Of a stretch of 64,000 nt of DNA, positions 54,773-64,000 are shown piece after piece. Positions within the stretch are counted from its first letter, which is position 1; each line of letters begins with the position of its first letter. The notes under the pieces are model-generated. The model had not been told where the DNA came from. It did no database searches and saw only the letters and a program-made list of their open reading frames with translations. Source of the stretch: Forficula auricularia (taxonomy: Eukaryota; Arthropoda; Insecta; Dermaptera; Forficulidae); assembly GCA_024734495.1 (NCBI GenBank), contig JALMQS010000321.1, positions 124,001 to 188,000 of the forward strand. The letters run 5' to 3'. The position numbers were made by a program, and so were the translations under genes.

Positions 54773-55560
54773 TGTGGGATCCAGCCAAGCCAACCTGCCC
54801 TGGTCCTACACACCATGACACCGCCCTGATTCCAGCCACCTCGCAGCCGCCTGACTGGCTGCCCGTCAATCTGAGCAGCAGCTTGGCAATTCTCCAGTGG
54901 CTCCGCCACCCCATTCTCCCCCGTTCAACACCCTCCAGCGAAGAGCTAGCTTCCCCTCCAGTTGCGCACGCATGCCCCCTCTCGCTGCCAGCATCCAGAA
55001 GAAGTGTGTGAGTGAACCGCCCCCAGTGCACGAGTCCATTCCTCTTTTCCTTTAACTTGTTCACCTTTGCCTCATCCAGACAAATGTTCTACCAACCCGC
55101 AAGATAGCGCAAGCTATGCTCCCCCGCCACTTCTCCAGGCTGCGCGCGCCTATCCCCTCTTCTCACCGCCGTCGCCGCATTGAACGTTTAACGAATCACG
55201 ATCCCTCCTAAGATATTCTCATTAAGTGTATAAAGATTTCCTCGCATTATTTCAAATCAGTTCTATCGATTAAAGCAGAGTTCCATCAGTTTAAGCAGAG
55301 TGTAAATTATTTCAGCCGTGTGTGTAAAGTATATTATCCGAGTGTAAAGAGTCAGTTATAAGTTTATGAGTGTTAAAATCCCAAGTTCAAGTTAACAGTT
55401 TATTTCAACTCAAGACACGATACATGAACATCTCCAGTTTTATATTACATTTATAAAGCATTTGTTATTATTATTTTGAAAAGCATTAATAAACCAATAT
55501 TATTGAATATACTTGAGTCTTTCTTCACCTGGTAAAAGTCATCCAAGAATAATCCCTACA
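54773..55560 (+). repeat. Solo LTR with 4-bp target duplication
   Basis: 788 bp, TGTGGGATCC to AATCCCTACA (inverted tips), flanked on both sides by ATAA (54769-54772 and 55561-55564). AATAAA near 55489 fits a polyadenylation signal. First half GC-rich. Four-base duplication is normal for gypsy-type insertion; loss of the interior by LTR recombination. Frames of 79 and 102 codons inside are chance. Confidence 0.8.
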
Positions 55561-55564
55561 ATAA

Positions 55565-56099
55565 GTTATATAAATATATATATAAGTTAGAACTAACAAA
55601 CAACGCTATGATTCGGACCATTCCTTTACACAAGCTTTGCTTAATGAGTGGTGTTGCGATAATTATTGAATTTGATTTGTTTTATTGTCTTTAATTAGTT
55701 TAAATTTTTTATATTTGCAATGTATTTACTTACTTCTTTGCAAATAATATTCTATTCTATTTTATTCTATATGCTGGATGAACCTAATCAGTGATTGATA
55801 TATTATATCCTCTCTTTCGTCAGAAAAAAGATGCGGCAAATTCGATGGATTTTATTAGGGTCATTCCAGGTCAAATCAACACAATTTTCAAAAAAGGGGA
55901 ATTAATTAAGCAAGAAGATTTTTGAGCCAGACCTGATCGAAAGCCTTTGAAATGTCTAAGCTTATTAGGATTTTCTAGCCTTTTATTCCATATATGAGTT
56001 ATTTATTTATGCTAGAAAGAAATAGAATAGAAAACCAAGCTTTAGCAGCAGAGGTGATTTGGTCATTGTATTCTTATATTAGAATAATATTTATTTGAA
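55565..56099. other. Non-coding stretch
   Basis: Nothing supported. Confidence 0.45.
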
Positions 56100-56245
56100 A
56101 AGATTTAGCTTGCCGAGAGTAGCAGATTTATTGAGTCATTAGGAGAAATCAATGAGGTTGTCTTCTGCTTGATGCAATGAATATAAATAATTTATGTTTT
56201 AGAGAGTATAGTTTCGAGAGTTTGACCTTCATCATCAGTCTTTTT
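56100..56245 (-). repeat. PLE palindrome arm, diverged single copy
   Basis: TGCCGAGAGTAGCAGA, GTTGTCTTCTGCTTGATGCA and AGTATAGTTTCGAGAG relate it to 13720-14218. On the minus strand CTGATGATGAAGG ... CTCGAAACTATAC is a decayed hammerhead-like core. Confidence 0.6.
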
Positions 56246-56636
56246 ATTTAGAAATAACAAATTAAACAATTGATTTTAAATTATAAACCTTATCAGAATT
56301 ATATCCTAGAATCCCTATCTAAGATTTATCATTTAATGAAAAAAAAACAACTAATTTTACATGAATCTGACATTTATAAGACAATACGCTCTAAGATGAA
56401 TTAATATTTATATTATGAGAGAATCTCTGTTCTTGATGGTAGTGTGGCTCCTTCTATATAAAAAATGGATTTAGCAGGTTTACACTCTAAGGCGTGATGC
56501 AAACAACGCATACTTGATGTAAATGTTAATCGATTGTTGTGTAATGCAATCGAATGCAAGAAGGGGTGCACCAGTAAAGATGCAGCCCCTATGGATCTCG
56601 AAAGACCCTTGCATTACCGAAGAGAAGGAAAGTTGA

Positions 56637-56825
56637 TTAAGTGAGAGGGTGTAGACGTAGGTGTCTATGCACTCCGGTTTTGAAGGTTTGAAGATTATAG
56701 GTGCTGGGAAAGATAGAGGCTGGAAGAGAGTTCAGTTCCTTGAAGTCATGGGGATATATGTATTCGCGAATGAAGTGGTCCGGCACTTTCTAATTTGACC
56801 GCGAGAGAGTGCTGGGAGTCGGCAA
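56637..56825 (-). pseudogene. LINE reverse-transcriptase C-terminal tail
   Basis: Minus frame ending at TAA 56639-56637 reads HSRIHISPHDFKELNSLPAS then IFPSTYNLQTFKTGVHRHLR. The NSLP...F...YNL..FK pattern is that of LINE C-termini. Only the last 60 codons survive. Confidence 0.65.
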
Positions 56826-57154
56826 AACGCGTGCTAAGTGCAAAGCATTTTTTATTCGTTGTATTTATATATTGATATTATTGTAAAATAAATGTGGGGA
56901 AATAAGATTACGAGTTTTTAATTAATTTAATCGTAATAGGCGACGATATATAATCAATTGTATATTGGTATAAGAGGTAGATACAGGGTGGTTCAGGTGG
57001 TGCAAGACACCAGGGCGCTCAAACTCGAGGGGTGGACTTGTAAAGTCCAGTATAAAATCAAGAATTTTAAGAAAATATTATTTAAATTTATTTTCGATAA
57101 AATATCAATACTATCAGCCAGAGAGCCCAAATTTATAATTATTTACGAAAGAAC

Positions 57155-57260
57155 CCCCGGCCCCCCTTAATTTTTGGTTCGATTTCAACCAAAATCTAAT
57201 CAACTCTTAATCTCAATGCCCCGAAACAACATATGAAATTTTGTTTTGATACTTATACTA
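57155..57260 (+). repeat. Dispersed repeat family B, third copy
   Basis: CCCCCGGCCCCCCTTAATTT, then ATCTAATCAACTCTTAATCT as in the other copies. Confidence 0.5.
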
Positions 57261-57289
57261 GTAAATAAATAAAAAATAAATTTTAAATA

Positions 57290-58440
57290 AAAATTAATAG
57301 GAATGTCAAAATAATTAGAATATAAAATGCTAGAAATGTTTTTACTATCCATTTATCATATTATAGTTTATTGTTGAAATGAATAGAATGTTTTTTTCTT
57401 CAATTAATTTGTGTCCTACTTACTTTTCATTGTAAAAATTTCGTCACCTTAATTAAATAACCTCATATGTTTCGTTTAAGATTAATATATCTTTAAATGT
57501 CCCTCATAGAGGGCTAAATAGATTATATTTTAATTAATATATATTATAAATAGATAAATAATTATTCTCTAAAAGTGATATTTTAAATTATTTGATAAAT
57601 TAAACAATATCTACTAACCTTTATGAATAGGGTAATTGTTTGGATTGTTGAGAATTTTATTGATATCAACAATCTGAAAGGTACCCATTATGGTTGTTTA
57701 TAAATATATTAAAAAAAACTTATATAAATAATCGAAAGAAATAAATTATTCAATTATTAAAAGTTATCAAATGACAGAGAATAGATTAAAGAGTTAAGTT
57801 GTCAAGGAAGGTAAATAAGCTGAGAACAAGGGAAACCCGAAGGTTGCCGAACGGCTCCGAACAAAGCCGAATCGAATTGAGAGGAAAGATTGAAATATTG
57901 ATTTCAATTTATATCACTAAATTAGATATTTATTAAATAATAATAATTTAGAGAAATTATCGAAAGATTTTAATTAGATGTGAAAAAATATATAGGAGGT
58001 CTACTGCTAGGTTGTTTTATTCGCTTAGGATAATATAATCGTATTAATGCAGTATTTATTAGCGTTCAGCTCCGCCATCGAATAAGGCTAATTGCAAGTT
58101 GAAAGAGAAAAAAAAATTAGAATATCTATATCATATGAGAAGATCAGAATTTAAAAGACCAAACAATCGATCAGACTTCTTCAGACATCTTGGATACTTT
58201 TGTAAAGATAAAATTTGAATCCTTTTACAAAATCCACTGCCAACATCGTACATATATTCTGGGCCGGAGGAAGACGGTAAGCGAGGTGTAATGCCAATGG
58301 CTCCAACATGAAAAGACACCAGATTAGAATCCAAAAGAGAATATTAGATTTCAACTGTACCATTTCCTAAATCTTGTTGTAAATGATGTTGCCCTATCCT
58401 GCACCTTGTAGTGGAATTTTAGTAACATTCAAGAAGAGAA
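57290..58440. other. Non-coding stretch
   Basis: CCGAACGGCTCCGAACAAAG-type sequence at 57845. A minus frame at 58131-58363 has mixed composition but no recognisable domain. Confidence 0.4.
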
Positions 58441-58648
58441 CAGGCGCGGATCAAGACCTCTGATTTGGGGGGGGGCAGAGACGCCCCCCCCCCACACACA
58501 CACACATAGAACTTTATTTTCTTCGGATTTTAAAATTTAATGTTATAAAAAAAATTGAATAAACACATAAAAAATGATGAACTCCAATGGTTTATGGTTT
58601 GGGGGGGGGGGGGTCGCTCCCCATCGCCCCCCCTGGATCCCGGCGCAT
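58441..58648. mobile_element. Small hAT-like MITE with homopolymer tracts
   Basis: CAGGCGCGGATCAAGACC at the left and the inverse-like CCTGGATCCCGGCGCATGG at the right. Contains C10 with (CA)n and G13/C6 tracts. Confidence 0.45.
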
Positions 58649-58967
58649 GGAAGAGAATAACTTATTTTTCATTATCATTCATACCGCTGGAGCATGTTAA
58701 TGGAACATTCATCCCCACCGAGAGTAAGATCTCTCAGAAGCATTCGTAGGAAAAGTAGAATTGAGATCATATTGCCCTTAAGGTACTGTGGAAGATAATC
58801 ATGATATGTGTATGAAGGCTCTCAAGACGAAAAAATTGACGCTTTTGGCAGAAATACTGCTTTGAGAATTGATCAAAAACTGCACAATTGTAATAGAATG
58901 TTACAATAAGTCATCTCTGATCTACAAAGTTGAATAAAAATTTTCTACGAGACCAATAAATATTCAC

Positions 58968-59850
58968 AAGCTGGAAATAATTTGAAACGACGTTAAGCAT
59001 CCAAAATAAGAGTTATATGAGTTTCTGACGGTTTCTGGCTAGTGCTAAATTTTTGAGGGCTACAAAAACAAAGAAAATTTTTGACTTTTTCACAATTTTG
59101 CTTATAACTCCTTCAGAAAATTTTAGTCTTACCAAAAAAAAAAAGCTCAAAATTTCACGTCGAATAATAACGTACTTAAACGTTAAAATCGGTTAAGCTG
59201 TTTAGCCAACAATTGCTCATCAAAGATAGGCAATTTTTACCAAGTTGACGGAAAAGTGAATTATACACATTAGTTGGTCATAAGAAACTATAGTCTTCGA
59301 ATGTTGGTGCTGACTTCCATAATAGTTGCCAATTGGCTAAAAAGTCAAAACGACAGTGTTTCATTATCTTAATTGGACAATGGTTTTACTTGAGCCATTT
59401 TTTTGTTAAAACTTTTAGATTTGAAGATATCCAGCATTTTCCAAGACAGGACATGATCCGACCTCATTGCGGCAGGGGTTACCCTCATTTTTTAGCCAGT
59501 TGGCAACTATTATGGGGGTCAGCACCAAAATTCGAAGAGTGGTTTCTTGTAACCACCTAATGAGTATAATTCACTTTTCCACCAAGTTGGTAAAAATTGC
59601 CTATCCTTGACGATCGATTGTGGCTAAATAGCTGAACCGATTTCAACGTTTAAGTACGTTATTCGAAGGGAAATTTTGATAAAAGTGAAATCTTCTGTAG
59701 GACGCATGGTTTTCGAGTTATAAGCGAAAATCTGAATAAAGTCGAAAATTTTCCTGGTTTTTATGCCTCTCAGCTGGCGAAGAAACCGTCGCAAACTCAT
59801 ATAACTCTTATTTGGGATGCCTAACGTCGATTAAATTATTTCCAGCATGT
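58968..59850. mobile_element. Large imperfect palindromic element
   Basis: Left half (CAAGCTGGAAATAATTTGAA, GAGTTATATGAGTTTCTGAC, TTTGCTTATAACTCC) is mirrored in the right half to 59850. Centre near 59410. The segment CCTCATTGCGGCAGGGGTTA near the centre is also in 41114-42540 and in diverged form in 2861-3627, so these families are related. Confidence 0.6.
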
Positions 59851-59959
59851 AGCATAATATTGATTGGCCAGCGTGGCTTTTTCCGGTCTAATTTGTCTGG
59901 GCTATTAATCAATATTTTAAATATAAATTAAGACAAAAAAAAAGAATTATTTAATTTTT

Positions 59960-60365
59960 TTTATTAGCCCCCCCCCCCCCCCCCCCCGCCCCTTCATTTT
60001 GGGTTCGATTTCAACCAAAACTCGAATCAACTATTAATCTCAATATAAAGAATCTATACATGTGAAATTTTGTTTTAATATTCACACTATATAGTTTTTT
60101 AACTAAAGAGCGTATACAAAATTTGGTAACATACACTTAAGTAGACATTTTGACAAAACAATATATCTGGTAAAATATAATTTTTATATGTTAATTTATT
60201 AATAAATTTCTTGTAGACCAAAACGATATGATTTTTCTCAATTATTTTTTCAAAATAGTTTCAGTCGTTTCAAATTTTTGAAAAAACCAAACGAAGTAAA
60301 CAACAAATACTTTTTTCATGCAGGATTACAATACTTGACCGTACCCGCTATGGTTGCGATAATCA
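59960..60365 (+). repeat. Dispersed repeat family B, fourth copy
   Basis: A C-tract of about 20, then TTCATTTTGGGTTCGATTTC and the ACACTTAAGTAGACATTTTG part; ends at TACTTGACCGTACCC. Confidence 0.6.
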
Positions 60366-60369
60366 TCAC

Positions 60370-61080
60370 CATTCCATCTCAGATCTAATAGATGACACAC
60401 CCTCCTATAATTTTCTTAGACATTTCAATTCTATTTCTATCGGCCACTTGAACTTGTGTATTAATAAAAAAACTTGAATTAACATATTTGCAGATTTCCA
60501 TATTCATTTGCTATTTTTCTCAGCGAAAATGAGTAATCTATCTTTCTCTGTCAATTTTGAATATTCTTAATTTTGTTCCAGTCTGAGGCCGGCAACCTTC
60601 ACACAGACGGAAGAGCCAAAAGTTACAATTTTACAAAATTTTCCAGTTTTTAAAGAGCCACCAACATTTTTGTTTCAATATTATGATTAGGATTAGGTAT
60701 ATAAATTTGATTTTTTTATTTAAAATAAATAGCTTTAAATATGAAATAATATTTATTCATATTGTCGCCTTAAGAAGTAAACCTGCTAACTCACAACAAG
60801 AAAATTTTACAGGGCAGAGAAAAAACAAACAAAATTTAATATTGTTATGGAAAAGAAAAATATTTTCACATTTTTTTTCTATAGCTTACGATCGCATTTT
60901 AAGTATCAGTTTTACTTGGACGATGCTGGATCACTTTTTCTTTCGAACGGTATTTGTCAAGTAGAGATGGCTTCAAATTCGCGCCATGAAGTTTGGTTAG
61001 GGTTTTTGAATGAGCCAATCTGTGTGTTGGCACCTCTGAAATTCAAAAAGATGAGATGACATGTTTTGGAACAAAAGAAG
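60370..61080. other. Non-coding stretch
   Basis: Two overlapping frames (60683-61059) without recognisable domains. Confidence 0.4.
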
Positions 61081-61084
61081 TTAG

Positions 61085-62570
61085 TTTAAGTCAGGGAGGT
61101 AGGGAGGGAAGGCTAGCTCGAGAAAGTGTCTCCACCTGACGTCACCAGCCGCCATCTTGCAATTGGAAAGAATAGAGAATGCCCATAAGAGCAATGCTAA
61201 TATTTATATAGTTTAAACTATATATCTTTAAATAAAAAGGTTCTTAAATAGAACATATATATAAATAAATATTCAAAAATGTTATTTCTTAGATCTGCAA
61301 TGAATTTAAATAGCTACTTTCAGTAAAAATTTGATAAAACAAAGAGCGCACTCGTACCCATTATTAGGTAGATTTCGAAGAATATATGTGTATGTATGTA
61401 TCCCAATTTTGTATGTGCGCTGCAGGCCGCAACATTCAACCGATTGCAATAAAATTTGGCTCTAAATTCAGTCTTGATGTAAACAAGAAAGGAGTAGTTT
61501 TTGGTGACTTCAGCCCCAAAGGGTTGCAAATGGTGGGTGATTGAAATCTTAAAAAATTCATGACAGCGTTAATATGCCTGATACCCAATTTGGTTGCAGA
61601 TACCTAATATTCTGATAATTAACCTCTACAACTTTTGTCTGAAATTTTTTTATAGGAACAGTCTAAAAAAGGGGCAGAACAATAGGGTTCGAAATCTAAT
61701 CTAAACTGAAGGAGGGGTTCCTTCGTAAAAGATTAAATATTTTTTTATTAAATACTAAATATAAGGGAGGAAATAGGTGTATGGTAAATTTATATGGATA
61801 AGCAAATCAATTTTTATTTATTTATTAAACCAATGTTTTTTACACAATTCAAAGATTAAGAATTAATAAAGTTATAAAACAAATAAAAAATTTAAATATA
61901 TATTATAAAAATACCAAAAATATAGTTTTTTAAATCAGGTACAATTGTAAGAAAAAGCGAAAAACAATTAAACCCATGAATGGGTTATTCAACAATTTTT
62001 AAATACATATTATAAAAATAACTAAAAAATATAGTTTTTTAAATCAGGTACAATTGTAAGAAAAAGCGAAAAACAATTAAACCCATGAAATTTGGGTTAT
62101 TCAACAATTTTTAAATTGCATATTATAAAAATAACTAAAAATATAGTTTTTAAATCAGGTACAATTGTAAGAAAATTTTGACGAATTAATATTTGGAACA
62201 CGAGAAATAGAATAAATACCCGTAAAGTGCGTCAATTAAACTAACTCTAGTGTCAAAAAACTTGAAACTAGTTTATTGTTTTAAAGGAAAATTAAAATAT
62301 ATACAGTCTAATCTAAAACATAAACAATTTTAATAAAAAACAAAAAATATATGAAGAAATTCAAACTTGTTTTTTATCACTGTTAATAATAAAAAGAACT
62401 GTCTTAAAGATGGATACTATTAACATACGTTCAGATGGAAAGAGAAGGTTTTGTACCAATCGCAAGATGGCGGCTGGAGGGGAAATGCCTGTCCTGACTG
62501 GAGACACCCCCACTCCTGCTTTTCTAGCCTAGCTGTTCCTCCTTAGCTCCTTGGTTTAAGTTTATAGATG
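61085..62570. mobile_element. TIR element of about 1.5 kb, no transposase
   Basis: CAGCCGCCATCTTGCAATTGG near 61146 is mirrored at 62457-62476 (CCAATCGCAAGATGGCGGCTGG, one difference), with GGTGTCTCCA and AGCTAGGC segments also inverted. Interior holds a tandem repeat. Confidence 0.6.
61880..62180. repeat. Tandem repeat, about 122-bp unit, 2.5 copies
   Basis: Unit contains AATCAGGTACAATTGTAAGA and AAGCGAAAAACAATTAAACC (61936, 62044, 62155). Confidence 0.75.
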
Positions 62571-63189
62571 AAAGTGGTCAAATAATTGTTATTGTATAGT
62601 CAAGTTATTGTTCAGTTATTATTTGTATTTAGAAAAAGTTTTGTTATATATATATATATATATAATCTTCAAGTTGTTATTAAATATTAATTGTTAAAAC
62701 AAATTTATTAACCCATTTATTTCCTTTGTTAATATTCGTTCAGGATTCAAAATTCGAATCCCCATACCTTAATCTAATATTGAATAAGTAATTCGACAGT
62801 ATTTATATGTCATATATGATAAAAATGGAGTTAGCAGGTTTACACTCTAAGTCGTCGATATGTTTCGCAAAGAATATATTAAAGTATTTTAGCTAGCTCT
62901 GCTAGAATAATAAAATTAGTAATCAAATAATATAACTATAATTAACGCCAACCCAACCGCTTAAAAGCCATCCAGAAATGAAGGTATACGAACCGAACAA
63001 CCGAGCCGAACTGAATATATCTTAACCGAACCTTACAAGGTTTGTTTGGAAACCCATTTTTTTATCTAATCGAACCGAGATCATAAACCGAACCTGTTCA
63101 AGTTGTTTTTTGACAATGGGCAGCTGATCTTCGTTTTAAAATAATATAATTATTAATTAATTAACAGGAATAGCAGGGAATTGGACAAA
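62571..63189. other. Non-coding; (AT)n and CCGAAC runs
   Basis: (AT)n at 62646-62664. 62985-63095 has repeated CCGAAC/CGAACC hexamers. GGAGTTAGCAGGTTTACACTC at 62826 also occurs near 56467. Confidence 0.45.
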
Positions 63190-63300
63190 AATAAAAAACA
63201 GAGTTTTATTGAATGGGCCAGACGTTTCGTCGATTAATTTCGACTTCCTCAGTGGCTAGAATGACAAAATAGGAAATCAGAAAAAAACTTATTATAAATA
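63190..63300 (-). repeat. PLE-type repeat end
   Basis: Carries the hammerhead-like motif and a following AATAAAACTCTG on the minus strand. Confidence 0.5.
63216..63256 (-). ncRNA. Hammerhead-like motif with four-pair stem I
   Basis: On the minus strand GCCA pairs with TGGC on either side of CTGAGGA (63251-63245), extra A, five-pair stem II GTCGA/TCGAC, GAAA (63228-63225), CG and a UC cleavage position. Core N7 is G, unlike the other loci, so it is an independent family. Confidence 0.5.
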
Positions 63301-63393
63301 TAAATTGATTACATAGAAAGACTCAAATACCTCATTCTATCACTTCTTTGTCAAAAGAACAATTCCTCTACGCGACAGAAACTCCTCTTTAAT

Positions 63394-64000
63394 CCTTTTT
63401 TAACCGGACTTCAAAAAAAGGAGGAGGTTCTCTATTCGATTGAATTTTTTTTTTTTTGTGCCTATGTTACCTCATATCTCCGCCAATTGTCAACCGATTT
63501 TGAAAATTTTTTTGTATTTGGTCCAGTCTAGCTTCCGATTGGTCCCATTTTGTTCGATTTTTTTTATAGGTATTAGACCTTTTTTATTAGGTTTGTTTAG
63601 ACCTAACCTCTTTGTTTATGAACCGATTTCGATGGTTCTTTTTTATCGAAAGGGCGTGTCTTAGGGATGGTGTCATATTAATTTGGTCAAGTTCTGATGA
63701 TATAATCACTATTAATAACATCACTAAAAAGAGAAAAATAAACATTTTTAAGAAAAAATAAAAACCGACTTCAAAAATTAAATGCAACAAATATAAATAC
63801 ACTAAAAGGTATAAAATAATTATTATCTTATTTAGTTCCAACTAACGACGAAATATTAACACGAAGTTACTTTTTGAAGTTGGTGCCAAACATATACCTT
63901 TTATGAATCGCACTCGACGGATCTTACTTAGTATGTTTGGCGGGTACGCTCGCTTATAAAGGTATAGTTTGTTTGGCACCGACTTTAAAAAGTAATTTCG
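63394..64000. mobile_element. Family C palindrome, partial at window end
   Basis: Matches 6898-7500 from ACCGGACTTCAAAAAAAGGA on; the right palindrome arm is cut by the window end. Relative to the first copy the small centre is in the opposite orientation (GACGGATCTTACTTAGTATG). Confidence 0.65.

Noticed and set aside
54756..55064. Frames of 79 and 102 codons in GC-rich sequence
   Set aside because: Located in the solo LTR; composition only.
58131..58363. Overlapping minus frames of 60-67 codons
   Set aside because: Mixed composition looked gene-like at first, but the two frames compete, there is no start context and no family recognised.
1..64000. CRISPR arrays, operons, bacterial promoters or ribosome binding sites
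   Set aside because: Introns, LINEs, PLEs and LTR elements show a eukaryotic nuclear sequence; tandem repeats seen lack spacer-repeat structure.

Overview
The window looks like arthropod, most likely insect, nuclear DNA: AT-rich, intron-bearing, with very few host exons and a dense, deeply nested load of transposable elements. The species cannot be named from the sequence. Host-gene material I can support is limited to one exon of a secreted agrin/follistatin-like Kazal protein (7746-8064, minus), the last two exons of a C2H2 zinc-finger gene (52590-53647, minus), and a weak unnamed exon candidate (18590-18793, plus).

Everything else is mobile or repeated. 1-18 kb holds inverted-repeat DNA elements, Penelope-like (PLE) terminal repeats, a DD41D mariner relative with an inverted 3' end (11404-12335) inside two larger repeats, and a pogo/Tigger relic (16121-16583). 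19.3-22.4 kb is a matryoshka: a LINE cut by a Tigger MITE, by a PLE-type repeat with an 11-bp target duplication, and by a hAT/ZMYM element that itself contains a GIY-YIG PLE fragment. 23-33 kb is mostly AT-rich DNA with MITEs and tandem repeats. 33.4-34.3 kb is a tandem cassette carrying two copies of a tRNA-like cloverleaf. 34.3-40.3 kb is a non-autonomous Ty3/gypsy element with matching LTRs and an RT-to-integrase internal deletion.

The most interesting object is at 47055-50849, just right of a 100-N assembly gap: the 3' half of a GC-rich Ty3/gypsy endogenous retrovirus-like element. Its integrase C-terminus runs into a TARG1/OARD1-like macrodomain (ADP-ribosyl hydrolase family), then a Pro/Ser-rich tail, a baculovirus-F-like envelope gene, a purine tract and a 3' LTR. 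Both the macrodomain and the envelope are interrupted by frameshifts in this copy. 51-64 kb adds LINE tails, a solo LTR with a 4-bp target duplication (54773-55560), tandem repeats and more inverted-repeat elements.

A second theme is a recurrent hammerhead-ribozyme-like RNA motif (CTGANGA ... GAAA ... short self-complementary stem III ... UH) in the PLE-type repeats. At least five loci keep the fold with different stem sequences, and all carry one extra nucleotide before stem II.
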